Assembly (NCBI RefSeq): GCF_048892425.1
Contig: NZ_JBLZHU010000001.1
Location: 248,001-312,000 of the forward strand
Reading direction: 5' to 3'
Length of the DNA stretch: 64,000 nt
DNA from: Pacificispira sp002696645
Lineage (GTDB): Bacteria > Pseudomonadota > Alphaproteobacteria > UBA8366 > Aestuariispiraceae
Shown here: positions 53,317 through 63,026 of the stretch, piece by piece
How positions within the stretch are numbered: position 1 is the stretch's first letter
Layout: each line of letters starts with the position of its first letter
Translations under genes and position numbers: made by a program
The notes under the pieces: model-generated
Database searches by the model: none
What the model was told of the DNA's origin: nothing
What the model saw: the letters and a program-made list of their open reading frames with translations, nothing else

Positions 53317-55023
53317 ATGCCGGAAAATCAGACGTATGACTTCATCATTGTGGGGGCCGGGTCGGCCGGATGTGTGCTGGCGGCGCGCCTGACTGAGGAG
53401 TCTGATGTGCGGGTCCTGCTGATCGAAGCAGGCGGCAGTGATTCTTCGATCTTTATTCAGATGCCAACGGCACTGTCGATCCCAATGAATATGAAAAAGT
53501 TCAACTGGTTCTTTGAAAGCCAACCTGAACCAGGACTGAATAATCGTCTGATGCACACGCCTCGTGGAAAGGTGCTGGGGGGCTCTTCTTCCATCAATGG
53601 TCTGGTCTATGTGCGCGGGCATGCCTGTGATTTTGATGAATGGGAAGAGCAGGGCGCTAAAGGCTGGGCCTATCGCCACTGCCTGCCCTATTTTCAGCGG
53701 GCGGAAACATGGTCGGACCCGGACGATCGCCCGCAGGATGCCTATCGCGGCACGGATGGCCCTTTATCGACCTGCAATGGAAATAATATGAAAAACCCGC
53801 TCTATCGCGCCTGGATTGAGGCGGGGGAGCAGGCTGGCTATGGCAAGACGGAAGACTATAACGGCTATCGGCAAGAAGGCTTTGGCCGGATGCATATGAC
53901 AGTGAAGGATGGCGTTCGCTGGTCGACAGCCAATGCCTATTTGAAACCTGCCATGGGCCGCCCAAATCTGACCGTTGTAACGAAAGCCCTGACAGAAAAA
54001 ATCCTGCTGGAGGGTAAGAAGGCCGTTGGCATCCGCTATCAGGTCAATGGCAAGGTGACAGAGGCGCGGGCCAATCGGGAAGTCATCCTAAGCGCCGGGT
54101 CGGTCGGGTCGCCACAAATACTTCAACTGTCAGGGATCGGCCCCGCCGATGTTCTGAAGAAGGCTGGCGTGGATGTCGTGCATGACCTGCCGGGCGTCGG
54201 GGGTAATTTGCAGGATCATCTGGAAGTCTATTTCCAGTTCCGCAGTAAAAAGCCCATCACACTGAATGGAAAACTGGATCCGTTCAGCAAGTTCATGATC
54301 GGGGCGCGCTGGTTCTTTTTCAAATCCGGGCTGGGGGCGACCAATCATTTTGAATCCTGTGCCTTTATCCGATCAAAACCAGGGCTGAAGTCACCGGATC
54401 TGCAATATCATTTCCTGCCAGCCGCAATGCGTTATGACGGCAAAGCCTCCTTTGACGGGCATGGTTTTCAGGTTCATGTCGGGCCAAACAAGCCCAAGAG
54501 CCGGGGACATATTCACATCACATCCCCGGACCCGGCCGCAAAGCCGGAGATCCTGTATAACTATATGACAGAACAGGAAGATATTGAGGCGTTCCGCGCC
54601 TGCATTCGATTAACCAGGGAGATTATGGCGCAACCAGCAATGGATGATTTCCGGGGGTCAGAAATCCAACCAGGCGAAGCGATCGCCGGGGATAAGGAGA
54701 TCGATGCCTGGATCAGGGAAAATGCTGAAAGCGCGTATCATCCGTCCTGCACGTGTAAAATGGGCGCGAAAGACGATCCTACCGCTGTTATCGATACGGA
54801 TTGTCGCGTGATCGGTATTGAAGCCCTGCGCATCGTGGATAGCTCGATCTTTCCAACAATTCCCAATGGAAATTTGAATGCACCAACCATTATGGTGGGA
54901 GAAAAGGCAGCGGATTTGCTTCGGGGGCGCGACCCATTGCCTGCGTCAAACGCGCCGGTTTGGATTGCACCGGATTGGGAAACCAAACAGCGGGAGGGTG
55001 AACCTGTTCGGGCGGCGGGTTAG
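53317..55023 (+). CDS. GMC-family FAD oxidoreductase (choline/alcohol dehydrogenase-like)
   Basis: 568 residues. FAD-binding DFIIVGAGSAGCVLAARL (about 5-22), GMC signature 1 GKVLGGSSSINGLVYVRGHACDFDEWE, signature 2 GSVGSPQILQLSGIGP, catalytic His in AYHPSCTCKMG, and the C-terminal NLNAPTIMVGEKAADLL. Similar to BetA and AlkJ-type alcohol dehydrogenases; which alcohol is used cannot be told, and no betB or transporter of choline is adjacent. Confidence 0.92.
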   Translation: MPENQTYDFIIVGAGSAGCVLAARLTEESDVRVLLIEAGGSDSSIFIQMPTALSIPMNMKKFNWFFESQPEPGLNNRLMHTPRGKVLGGSSSINGLVYVRGHACDFDEWEEQGAKGWAYRHCLPYFQRAETWSDPDDRPQDAYRGTDGPLSTCNGNNMKNPLYRAWIEAGEQAGYGKTEDYNGYRQEGFGRMHMTVKDGVRWSTANAYLKPAMGRPNLTVVTKALTEKILLEGKKAVGIRYQVNGKVTEARANREVILSAGSVGSPQILQLSGIGPADVLKKAGVDVVHDLPGVGGNLQDHLEVYFQFRSKKPITLNGKLDPFSKFMIGARWFFFKSGLGATNHFESCAFIRSKPGLKSPDLQYHFLPAAMRYDGKASFDGHGFQVHVGPNKPKSRGHIHITSPDPAAKPEILYNYMTEQEDIEAFRACIRLTREIMAQPAMDDFRGSEIQPGEAIAGDKEIDAWIRENAESAYHPSCTCKMGAKDDPTAVIDTDCRVIGIEALRIVDSSIFPTIPNGNLNAPTIMVGEKAADLLRGRDPLPASNAPVWIAPDWETKQREGEPVRAAG

Positions 55024-55030
55024 AGCAGCG

Positions 55031-55576
55031 CTATCCGATATCCGCGCAGGCGATCCTTACAATATTCCCTGATAACGGCGGGATGTGAACGGGTTCGAAA
55101 TTCACATACCGATACAGGCTGACGCCTAATACATAGGACGTTGCCCCGGACGTGTCTTTCAGAGGAACCAGCATCCGCTCTGCTTGTTGCGTGGTTTGTT
55201 CCGTCAGTCTTTCCCTGGCGGTGCCATACTGAACAAGGGGTGTGTTGGTGATCATGTGCCAGCGCTTAAGAACCGTTGGATAGTCCACGGGGCCAACGAT
55301 CTGCGCCAGGCTCTTGCCCTTAATGCTGTAACCCCAGGCCGCATTGACTTCTTCTCCCGCCAAGCGACACAAATAATTGCCATTGGAGGGATCAAAGCGA
55401 TACAGCCACATAAATTGCAAAAGTGTTGGGACCCTCATAGGGTCGAAGTTCTTCTTCAAGGGAACGATTTCATTTCCCCGTCGTGCCGCACGCCAAGCAT
55501 TCAGGAAATCCAGAATTCTTGGATCTGCATCAGATAAGTGCGCTTGTGTTGATGTCATTAACCGATCCGATGCCAT
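55031..55576 (-). CDS. PAS_5-family protein
   Basis: 181 residues. The core from LNAWRAARRGNEIVPLKKNFDPMRVPTLL to LYRFDPSNGNYLCRLAGEEVNAAWGYSIKGKSLAQI and LVPLKDTSGATSYVLGVSLYRYV fits the PAS_5 family, found mainly in alphaproteobacteria and of unknown signal. No output domain, so it may act through a partner. Convergent with the GMC gene, 7 bases apart. Confidence 0.85.
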   Translation of the reverse strand: MASDRLMTSTQAHLSDADPRILDFLNAWRAARRGNEIVPLKKNFDPMRVPTLLQFMWLYRFDPSNGNYLCRLAGEEVNAAWGYSIKGKSLAQIVGPVDYPTVLKRWHMITNTPLVQYGTARERLTEQTTQQAERMLVPLKDTSGATSYVLGVSLYRYVNFEPVHIPPLSGNIVRIACADIG

Positions 55577-55726
55577 TTTTATTCGCTTCGGCCCATGCCG
55601 ACCGTAAAGTTACAATTTTGTCTGTCACGATTGCCCAATGTGATTGGCGCCTCTTGCCAATCGTAGAATTGGGACGTCTACTCTATCTGTCTGAGATCTT
55701 TATAAAAACGTGATGGATTCAAGTTT

Positions 55727-56719
55727 ATGACCCTTTCCCCGGTTCAGTGCACCGTTGATTTGACCATCCCAGGACGTAATCTGGGATTTCTCAGAGTGCC
55801 TCATTCAGTCCATCGATCAGCGTATGGGCATATTCCTGTGCCCATTGTATCTTTCGTCGGGCCAAAGCCTGGGCCGACTGTCTTGCTGATGTCGGGTAAT
55901 CACGGGGACGAATACGAAGGCCAGGTCATCCTGTCGGATTTGATCCGTACATTGGACCCAACAGATATATGTGGTCGCCTGACACTTTTGCCAATGGCGA
56001 ACTTCTCGGCTGCGGAGGCTGGACTTAGAACATCGCCCCTGGACAGTGGCAATCTGAACCGCAGCTTTCCCGGTCGGGCGGTGGGGGCACCGACAGAAAT
56101 GATTGCGTTCTATATCGAACACCATCTGATCGTCGGTACGGATATGGTGATTGACCTGCATTCAGGCGGATCCTCTTTGTATTGTGTGCCCTTCGCAATG
56201 ACATCCTGGGTTGAAGGAAACGCCCGAAATTCCATGCGTCTGAAGGTTCTGGAGGCATTGGGGTTGCCATTCGTGCTGCGTCATGGACCGGAAGCTGAAG
56301 GGTGGTATTCGTCCTCTGCATCCTGGCGGGCCGGGGCGGCGGGCTTCACCCTGGAATTGGGCGGGGGTGGAACGGTCGATCCCGCTATCCGACAGGGCGC
56401 GCAAACCGGCATCTTGCGGGCATTGGCCGCAGTTGGATCTTACACCGGCCAGATTGTCGGGGATGTTCTGTCCCCAACATACCGTGATTTTCAAAGGGAA
56501 GACTACATTTTCGCACAAGAGCCCGGCCTTTACGAACCGCTGGTTCTGGCAGGCGGAGAGATCGCAGCAGGTCAAGTGGTCGCGCGCATTCATTTTCCCG
56601 AGACGCCGGGTAAGGCTCCGTTGGATGTTCATTTCGATCAGCCAAGCATTGCCTTGGCGCACCGCGTGCCCGCGCGGGTCATTCGGGGGGATTGCCTGTT
56701 CCATGTCGCTTTAAAATAA
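55727..56719 (+). CDS. Succinylglutamate desuccinylase/aspartoacylase-family deacylase
   Basis: 330 residues, zinc carboxypeptidase-like fold: first zinc ligands His and Glu in SGNHGDEYEG (about 57-66), second His in IDLHSGG (about 145-151), catalytic Glu probably in FTLELGGGG. Related to DoeB-type N-acetyl-diaminobutyrate deacetylases. Stands alone with no ectoine genes. The last 9 bases overlap the convergent PilZ-like gene. Confidence 0.88.
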   Translation: MTLSPVQCTVDLTIPGRNLGFLRVPHSVHRSAYGHIPVPIVSFVGPKPGPTVLLMSGNHGDEYEGQVILSDLIRTLDPTDICGRLTLLPMANFSAAEAGLRTSPLDSGNLNRSFPGRAVGAPTEMIAFYIEHHLIVGTDMVIDLHSGGSSLYCVPFAMTSWVEGNARNSMRLKVLEALGLPFVLRHGPEAEGWYSSSASWRAGAAGFTLELGGGGTVDPAIRQGAQTGILRALAAVGSYTGQIVGDVLSPTYRDFQREDYIFAQEPGLYEPLVLAGGEIAAGQVVARIHFPETPGKAPLDVHFDQPSIALAHRVPARVIRGDCLFHVALK

Positions 56720-57076
56720 GCTGGCGCTGTTTTCTGATATTGTTTCAACGGTCTGATATGTGACGCCGACTTCAGAGCGTGTGACATGTACGACTGTAAA
56801 GTCGACATGCTTATGGACGCTATAGCCGGCCGCGTGCAGGTGTAATATAGCGCGCCCTGTCCTGCCCATGACACGGTATTCCATTGGGACGATTGCCCGA
56901 AAGCCATGGTCGCTGAAATCCATCAACCGGTATTGATGTCCATCCAGCTCCAATACCGGAAGAACGACTGTAAGGCGCGTTTCCCCCCGACGGTCCCGCA
57001 GGTTTTCCAGCGATATTGATTCTAACTGAGCCATCCGCAGGACTTCCTTCCAGGCATTTGTCAGATCGGGGCGCAT
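56711..57076 (-). CDS. PilZ-like small protein
   Basis: 121 residues. Shows the two c-di-GMP-binding hallmarks in order: RRGETR (RxxxR-type, about 28-33) and DFSDHGFRA (D/N-x-S-x-x-G, about 53-61), followed by beta strands GRAILHLHAAGYSVHKHVDFTVVHV. Single-domain PilZ proteins act as c-di-GMP receptors in motility and surface control. The match is by motif only. Confidence 0.7.
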   Translation of the reverse strand: MRPDLTNAWKEVLRMAQLESISLENLRDRRGETRLTVVLPVLELDGHQYRLMDFSDHGFRAIVPMEYRVMGRTGRAILHLHAAGYSVHKHVDFTVVHVTRSEVGVTYQTVETISENSASLF

Positions 57077-57395
57077 GATCTTTTGATAGCAGGAATAGAT
57101 TAAGGACTGCTTAACAATGATCCGATCCTAAAACAGGCACAAAGCGATCAATGCGGCATTCAGATGCTTGATTTCAGGCAGGCTAGCCCATACAGTCGCG
57201 CCGCTATGAAACACCGCTTCACCAGCCTTTCGCGCTTTGGCGCTTTTGGGACTCGAATTATCGGCCCGGCCCTCGCGGGGCGGGGCTCGCGGGCGTCGGG
57301 ATAGGTTTGCTGTTGCTGCGGCCACCACTTGGTTCGGTCGACCCCTTTGAACCCAGTCCACCTTCTATAGATTTAAGACAGAGAGTCTGAAAACG
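57077..57395. other. Spacer upstream of ileS
   Basis: 319 bases without a supported gene. A minus-strand open frame from a GTG at 57361 to 57128 fills most of it, but its composition (Ala/Arg-rich) and lack of a ribosome site do not support coding. GC-rich short inverted repeats lie at 57270-57300. The ileS promoter should be here. Confidence 0.5.
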
Positions 57396-60278
57396 ATGAG
57401 CGCTGAAACGCCACAGAGCGTCGATTACAAAGATACCATCAATCTGCCCCAGACAGAATTTCCGATGCGGGCGGGGCTGCCGGATCTTGAGCCGAAAATT
57501 CTGGATCGCTGGGCCCAGACCAAGCTGTGGGACCGTCTGCGCGCCGATAGCAAGGGCCGTGAGAAATTCATCCTGCATGATGGTCCTCCTTATGCGAATG
57601 GGGACCTGCATATCGGCCATGCCCTGAATAAGATCCTGAAGGACATCATCGTTCGGTCTCGCCAGATGACGGGTTATGACGCCCCCTACGTGCCAGGCTG
57701 GGACTGCCACGGCCTGCCCATCGAATGGAAGATCGAGGAACGCTATCGCGCGGCGGGTCTGGACAAGGACGATGTGCCCATCGTCGAATTCCGCCAGGAA
57801 TGCCGCGTCTTTGCCGATGAATGGATCGACAAGCAACGCACTCAGTTCAAACGCCTGGGCGTGCAGGGGGATTGGGATAATCCCTATACCACCATGGCCT
57901 ATGGCGCCGAAGCGCAGATCGCGGCTGAAATCGGCAAGTTTCTGATGCAGGGCAGCCTGTATAAGGGCGCGCGTCCTGTTTGGTGGTCGGCAGTTGAGAA
58001 AACTGCGCTGGCTGAGGCCGAAGCCGAATATATGGAACATAAATCCACCACGATCTGGGTGAAGTTCCCGGTCAGCACCGCAAAGTCCCCTGCTTTGGCG
58101 GGGGCGTCTGTGGTGATCTGGACCACGACCCCTTGGACGATACCGGGCAATCGCGCGGTCGCCTGTCACGAGGATTTCGACTATGTCGTGATGCAGGTCG
58201 ATGCGGTGGATGAGGGCGCTAAAGGCGCTGTTGTCGGGGAGAAGCTGGTCATCGCCAAATCCCTGATTGAAGCGGTCTGCACACAGGCCAAGATCACGGA
58301 ACACACGATCCTATCCACCCTGAAAGGGGCGGATGTGGCAGGGTCTGTCTGTCGTCACCCCTGGTTTGATCATTCGGAAGCGGGGGATGGCTATGGGTTT
58401 GACGTGCCGGTCCTGCTGGCAGATTTCGTAACCGACGATACCGGGACGGGTTTTGTCCATATCGCGCCGGGCCACGGCGCCGATGACTGGCAGTTGGGCA
58501 AAAAGAACAATATCGAAATCCCGCAAACCGTTGGCGAGGATGGCAGCTTCTATGACTTCGTGCCGCTGATGGCGGGTAAGGTCGTGATCACGCAGGAAGG
58601 CAAGGAAGGCGATGCCAATCCATCCGTCATGCGGGAACTGGCCATTGTCGGACGCTTGCTGGCCAAGGGCAGCCTGCGTCACAGCTATCCCCATAGCTGG
58701 CGCTCCAAGGCACCCTTGATCTTCCGCAATACGGCCCAGTGGTTCATTTCCATGGAAAGCCATGGTTTGCGCGATGTGGCGCTGCAGGCCATTGACGACA
58801 CGGATTTCTATCCGAAACAGGGCAAAACCCGGCTGCATTCCATGATCAAGGAACGCCCGGATTGGTGCATCAGCCGTCAGCGGGCCTGGGGTGTGCCTAT
58901 TCCTGTCTTCGTGAACAAGGAAACCGGGGAGCCCTTGCGGGATCAGGCGGTCGTGGATCGTGTCGTTGCCGCATTCCGGGAGGAAGGGGCCGATGCCTGG
59001 TTCTCCAGCGATCCGTCCCGATTCCTGGGCAATGAGTATAATGTTGAAGAGTATGAGCAGGTCCGCGACGTCGTCGATGTCTGGTTCGACTCCGGCTCCA
59101 CCCATGCCTTTGTGCTGGAAGGGCGCGAAGACCAGCAATGGCCGGCATCCCTGTATCTGGAAGGGTCGGATCAGCATCGCGGCTGGTTCCATTCCAGCCT
59201 GCTGGAAAGCTGTGGCACGCGGGGGCGCGCACCCTATGACGCCGTCCTGACCCATGGTTTTGTGATGGCGGAAGACGGTCGCAAAATGTCCAAATCCCTG
59301 GGAAATGTCGTCGTTCCGGCCACTGTAAACGATAAATATGGTGCGGAGATCCTGCGTCTGTGGGTCGTGTCGGAAGATTATTCCGGTGACCTTCGCATCG
59401 GGGAGAGCATGCTTAAGCAGCTGACCGACTATTATCGGCGGTTCCGCAATACGCTGCGCTGGCTGTTGGGCAGCCTGGCCTATTACCAGCCGGAAAAGCG
59501 GGTCGATCCCGCCGATATGCCGGAATTGGAGCGTTGGGCCCTGCATCGTGTCGCGGAAATCGATAAAATCGTCCGCAAGGGCATCGAAACCTATGATTTC
59601 ACCCTGATCTTCCGTGAAGTTCACGAATTCTGTGCGGTGGACCTGTCGGCCTTTTACTTCGATATCCGAAAAGATTCTCTGTATTGTGATGCCCCGGACA
59701 GCCCGACCCGGCTGGCGGCATTGACTGTGCTGGATACATTGTTCAACAGCCTGACAGCGTGGCTGGCCCCTATCCTGTGCTTCACGACGGAGGAAGCCTG
59801 GCTGACACGGCACGGCGATGGGCCGGATGTGTCCGTACATATGCGCCAAATGCCCCAAGTGTCCGACGATTGGCTGTTGCCCGAGGCTGAGGCTGCCCGG
59901 TGGGGCAAAGTGCGTCGGGTGCGACGTGTTGTGTTGGCCGCCCTGGAACAGAAACGCACGGAAAAAGTCATCCGCTCCAACCTGGATGCGGCCCCGACGG
60001 TCTATGTCGATGCCGCGCATCAGGCGGCTTTTGCCGATCTGGATCTGGCCGATATTCTGATCACGTCTGCTGGCACATTAAGCCTTGAAACACCGCCGGA
60101 AGGGGCGTTCACCTTGCCGGATTGTCCAGGGATCGCGGTTGTTTTCAAGCTGGCCGATGGCGCGAAATGTCAGCGTTGCTGGAAGGTTTTGTCCGATGTC
60201 GGCAGCCGTCCCCAGACACCAGGTATCTGTGGACGTTGCGCGGATGCTGTCTCAGCCTCGCCCCAGGCGGCGGAATAA
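57396..60278 (+). CDS. ileS: Isoleucyl-tRNA synthetase
   Basis: 960 residues, full length. HIGH motif in GDLHIGHALNK (about 67-77), editing-domain threonine-rich segment WTTTPWTIPGNRAV (about 242-255), KMSKS motif RKMSKSLGN (about 629-637), and the C-terminal zinc finger CQRCWKVL...CGRC. The gene order ileS-lspA is conserved in many proteobacteria. Confidence 0.98.
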   Translation: MSAETPQSVDYKDTINLPQTEFPMRAGLPDLEPKILDRWAQTKLWDRLRADSKGREKFILHDGPPYANGDLHIGHALNKILKDIIVRSRQMTGYDAPYVPGWDCHGLPIEWKIEERYRAAGLDKDDVPIVEFRQECRVFADEWIDKQRTQFKRLGVQGDWDNPYTTMAYGAEAQIAAEIGKFLMQGSLYKGARPVWWSAVEKTALAEAEAEYMEHKSTTIWVKFPVSTAKSPALAGASVVIWTTTPWTIPGNRAVACHEDFDYVVMQVDAVDEGAKGAVVGEKLVIAKSLIEAVCTQAKITEHTILSTLKGADVAGSVCRHPWFDHSEAGDGYGFDVPVLLADFVTDDTGTGFVHIAPGHGADDWQLGKKNNIEIPQTVGEDGSFYDFVPLMAGKVVITQEGKEGDANPSVMRELAIVGRLLAKGSLRHSYPHSWRSKAPLIFRNTAQWFISMESHGLRDVALQAIDDTDFYPKQGKTRLHSMIKERPDWCISRQRAWGVPIPVFVNKETGEPLRDQAVVDRVVAAFREEGADAWFSSDPSRFLGNEYNVEEYEQVRDVVDVWFDSGSTHAFVLEGREDQQWPASLYLEGSDQHRGWFHSSLLESCGTRGRAPYDAVLTHGFVMAEDGRKMSKSLGNVVVPATVNDKYGAEILRLWVVSEDYSGDLRIGESMLKQLTDYYRRFRNTLRWLLGSLAYYQPEKRVDPADMPELERWALHRVAEIDKIVRKGIETYDFTLIFREVHEFCAVDLSAFYFDIRKDSLYCDAPDSPTRLAALTVLDTLFNSLTAWLAPILCFTTEEAWLTRHGDGPDVSVHMRQMPQVSDDWLLPEAEAARWGKVRRVRRVVLAALEQKRTEKVIRSNLDAAPTVYVDAAHQAAFADLDLADILITSAGTLSLETPPEGAFTLPDCPGIAVVFKLADGAKCQRCWKVLSDVGSRPQTPGICGRCADAVSASPQAAE

Positions 60279-60304
60279 CTCCTTTAGAAAGTATCGGGTC
60301 TATA

Positions 60305-60778
60305 ATGCAGCGCCTTGGGCTAATTCTTGCAGTATGTATTTTTGGGTTGGATCAGATCTCCAAGCCCTGGATTCTGTCGGTCTTCGACGGGGGCGTACGG
60401 TTTGTCGAGGTGACGCCCTTTTTCAATCTGGTGCTGGTATACAATCGGGGCGTCAGCTTTGGTCTGCTGTCCAATGACAGTGGTTTGGGGCCCTATATCC
60501 TGGCCGGATTGGCTATCGCGATTGCGGTGGCGATATACTATTTCCTGCTGCGTAAAACCGATAAGCGGATCATGGCCATTGCCTGTGGTCTGATCATCGG
60601 GGGGGCTTTTGGCAATGCGCTGGACCGGCTGTTATATGGGGCAGTTGTTGATTTTCTAGACTTTCATGTCGCGGGATATCACTGGCCGTCCTTCAATGTA
60701 GCGGATTGCGCAATCGTGGTGGGGGCTTTTCTGATTGCATACGATGGCTTGTTTGGGACAGCGAAAGAGCCTAAATAG
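60305..60778 (+). CDS. lspA: Lipoprotein signal peptidase
   Basis: 157 residues from the ATG at 60305. Four membrane helices; catalytic Asp residues in GGAFGNALDRLLYG and FNVADCAIVVGA, and the N-terminal FGLDQISK. Cleaves signal peptides of prolipoproteins, such as the downstream DUF3035 product. 26 bases after ileS. Confidence 0.97.
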   Translation: MQRLGLILAVCIFGLDQISKPWILSVFDGGVRFVEVTPFFNLVLVYNRGVSFGLLSNDSGLGPYILAGLAIAIAVAIYYFLLRKTDKRIMAIACGLIIGGAFGNALDRLLYGAVVDFLDFHVAGYHWPSFNVADCAIVVGAFLIAYDGLFGTAKEPK

Positions 60779-60851
60779 GATAGGGTAAATAATGCGATCC
60801 AACGTCTTATGTGTTAAAATCGACGGGTGATTGCAGTAGTGGTGGAAACGA

Positions 60852-61454
60852 ATGGTTGCTGGGCTTAATAAGATACGGCGTCACGTCGGCACGGCATGTA
60901 TCCTGACCTCGCTTTTTGCGTTGGGAGCATGTGGTGGAGAAACGGGCAAAATCCTGGGACTGGATCGTCAGACTCCAGATGAATTTGCTGTGGTGACCCG
61001 GGCACCTTTAACGCTGCCGCCGGAATTCGGTTTGCGTCCACCAGATCCCAATGGTCAGCGGACCCAGGACCTGAAGCCAGGGCTGGAAGCGCAGCGCGCC
61101 GTGTTTGGTGAAGACGCCGTACAGAGACGCCTTGAGACAGAAGCGGATATGCGCCGCGCCGGCAGCAGCCAGGGGGAAATCGCCCTGTTGACGCGCACCG
61201 GTGGTCTGGACGCGGATTCCAGCATACGCCGTGTGGTCGATCAGGAGACGGCGGCCCTGACCGCGGAACAGGAATCCTTTGTGGATACCTTGGTCTTCTG
61301 GCGTGACAAGGAACCTGCCGGGGATGTGGTAGACGCCGGGGAAGAAACCCGCCGTCTGCAAGGCAATTCAGCCCTTGGACAACCCGTCACCGACGGAAAC
61401 ACGCCCATCATCACCCGCGAAGGTGAAAAATCACTCTTCGAATGGCCGTTCTAG
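60852..61454 (+). CDS. DUF3035 lipoprotein
   Basis: 200 residues. Lipobox LFALGAC-GG with the lipidated Cys near residue 27, then the DUF3035 motif PDEFAVVTRAPLTLPPEFGLRPPDPNG and a mostly unstructured tail. Follows lspA in alphaproteobacteria as a conserved neighbour. Function unknown, probably envelope-related. Confidence 0.92.
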   Translation: MVAGLNKIRRHVGTACILTSLFALGACGGETGKILGLDRQTPDEFAVVTRAPLTLPPEFGLRPPDPNGQRTQDLKPGLEAQRAVFGEDAVQRRLETEADMRRAGSSQGEIALLTRTGGLDADSSIRRVVDQETAALTAEQESFVDTLVFWRDKEPAGDVVDAGEETRRLQGNSALGQPVTDGNTPIITREGEKSLFEWPF

Positions 61455-61655
61455 GGCGTTCTGAGTTTTTCTCTTTTCGATATCGTGTTCTGCGACATTT
61501 TTGCGAATTATGAAAAGTGTGCCGGTTTATGACCGCAGGCTGTGGAACACGCGCAGTGTCGACACTATGTTATCTCCACATCCTGTTCCGGGACCCAGAT
61601 GGGTTCCTTTATTTATGACTCCGGATGCCCGCGTCGCACCGGTTTAGGAGGCTTA

Positions 61656-63026
61656 ATGAGACTCCCCTTTATAGCCAATCTTGGGAAGACAATCACTGCG
61701 TCTATGCTGTTATGGGGTGTGACCTTATGGTCCGCACAGGCAGAAATTTATGATGCGAAACAGATGGTCCTGGATAATGGGATGCAGGTCGTTGTGGTGG
61801 AAAATCACCGGGCGCCCGTCGTGACCCATATGGTCTGGTACCGGGTTGGCGCAATGGATGAGCCGCCGGGAAAATCTGGTATCGCCCATTTTCTGGAACA
61901 TCTGATGTTCAAGGGTACCGATACTGTCGCTCCGGGAGAATTCTCTGCGACCGTGGCCCGCAATGGGGGCCAGGACAACGCCTTTACCAGTCAGGATTAC
62001 ACAGCCTATTTCCAATCTGTCGCCAGTGATCGATTGGAAATGGTGATGAAGCTGGAATCGGATCGAATGGCGAATCTGAATATCGCAGAGGATCAATTCG
62101 TTCCAGAGAAACAGGTGGTTCTGGAAGAGCGAAGCATGCGCACGGACAATGATCCAGGCTCTATATTGCGGGAGCAGGCGGCCTCTGCCTTCTATCGCAA
62201 TCATCCATATGCTGTTCCAATCATTGGGTGGCGGCACGAAATCGAAGCATTGCAAGTGCAGGATGCGGTTGATTTCTACAATGCCTATTACACACCCAAC
62301 AATGCCATTCTGGTCGTTTCAGGCGATGTTGAAGCCGACGCGGTCTTTGATCTGGCGAAAAAGTATTATGGCGCCATTCCATCGCGAGCCCTGCCGGATC
62401 GGCCCGACCTGCGTGAGCCACCGCTTCTGGTGTCCAGCCGTGTGACCTATCGCGATGACCGCGTGCGCCAGCCCAGCCTGTCGATCCGAAAACAGGCCCC
62501 CAGTTGGGTTCAGGCGGATAATAAGGCCGACGCTTATGCGCTGGAGGTCCTGGGGCAGGTCCTGGGCGGCAATAGCACCAGCCGTCTGTATCGGTCCCTT
62601 GTCATCGATCAGGGCATCGCAATTAGTGCTGGCAGTTGGTATGACGGGGATGGTCGGGGGCCCGGTATGATGGGCCTGTATGTCAGCCCTGCCCAGGATG
62701 TCCCCCTGGATAAAGCGGAAGCCGCCCTGCGCGCGCAAGTCGACCTGGTTCTGAAAGAGGGGGTTACCCAGGATGAGGTAACCCGTGCGATCACCCGTAT
62801 TCAGGATTCGGCGGCGACTGCCCGCGATAGCTTAAGCGGGCCGGCCATGAACATTGGTCGCGCCTTGTCGGTGGGCTACAGCCTGGACGATGTGGAAACC
62901 TGGCCAGACAAAATCGGGCAGGTGACCGTGGATCAAGTCAATGAGGTTGCACGGCGCGTGCTGGGTGCACCGGGCGAGGTGGTTGATATTCTGTTACCGA
63001 AATCAGATGCGGAGGTCACGCAATGA
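61656..63026 (+). CDS. M16-family zinc peptidase (active subunit)
   Basis: 456 residues from the ATG at 61656 (AGGAGG upstream). Signal-like segment up to AQA-EI (about 30), then the zinc motif HFLEH at 78-82 in the context GIAHFLEHLMFKGT, with the distal Glu ligand in KQVVLEERSMR. This is a pitrilysin/MPP-like peptidase, probably periplasmic. Overlaps the next M16 gene by 4 bases; the two should work as an alpha/beta pair. Confidence 0.93.
   Translation: MRLPFIANLGKTITASMLLWGVTLWSAQAEIYDAKQMVLDNGMQVVVVENHRAPVVTHMVWYRVGAMDEPPGKSGIAHFLEHLMFKGTDTVAPGEFSATVARNGGQDNAFTSQDYTAYFQSVASDRLEMVMKLESDRMANLNIAEDQFVPEKQVVLEERSMRTDNDPGSILREQAASAFYRNHPYAVPIIGWRHEIEALQVQDAVDFYNAYYTPNNAILVVSGDVEADAVFDLAKKYYGAIPSRALPDRPDLREPPLLVSSRVTYRDDRVRQPSLSIRKQAPSWVQADNKADAYALEVLGQVLGGNSTSRLYRSLVIDQGIAISAGSWYDGDGRGPGMMGLYVSPAQDVPLDKAEAALRAQVDLVLKEGVTQDEVTRAITRIQDSAATARDSLSGPAMNIGRALSVGYSLDDVETWPDKIGQVTVDQVNEVARRVLGAPGEVVDILLPKSDAEVTQ

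Noticed and set aside
57128..57361. Minus-strand 77-codon frame filling the ileS upstream gap
   Set aside because: GTG start, no ribosome site, Ala/Arg-rich first half; no domain visible. A translated search would settle it.
58311..60020. 569-codon minus-strand frame opposite ileS
   Set aside because: Antisense shadow of a highly conserved gene.
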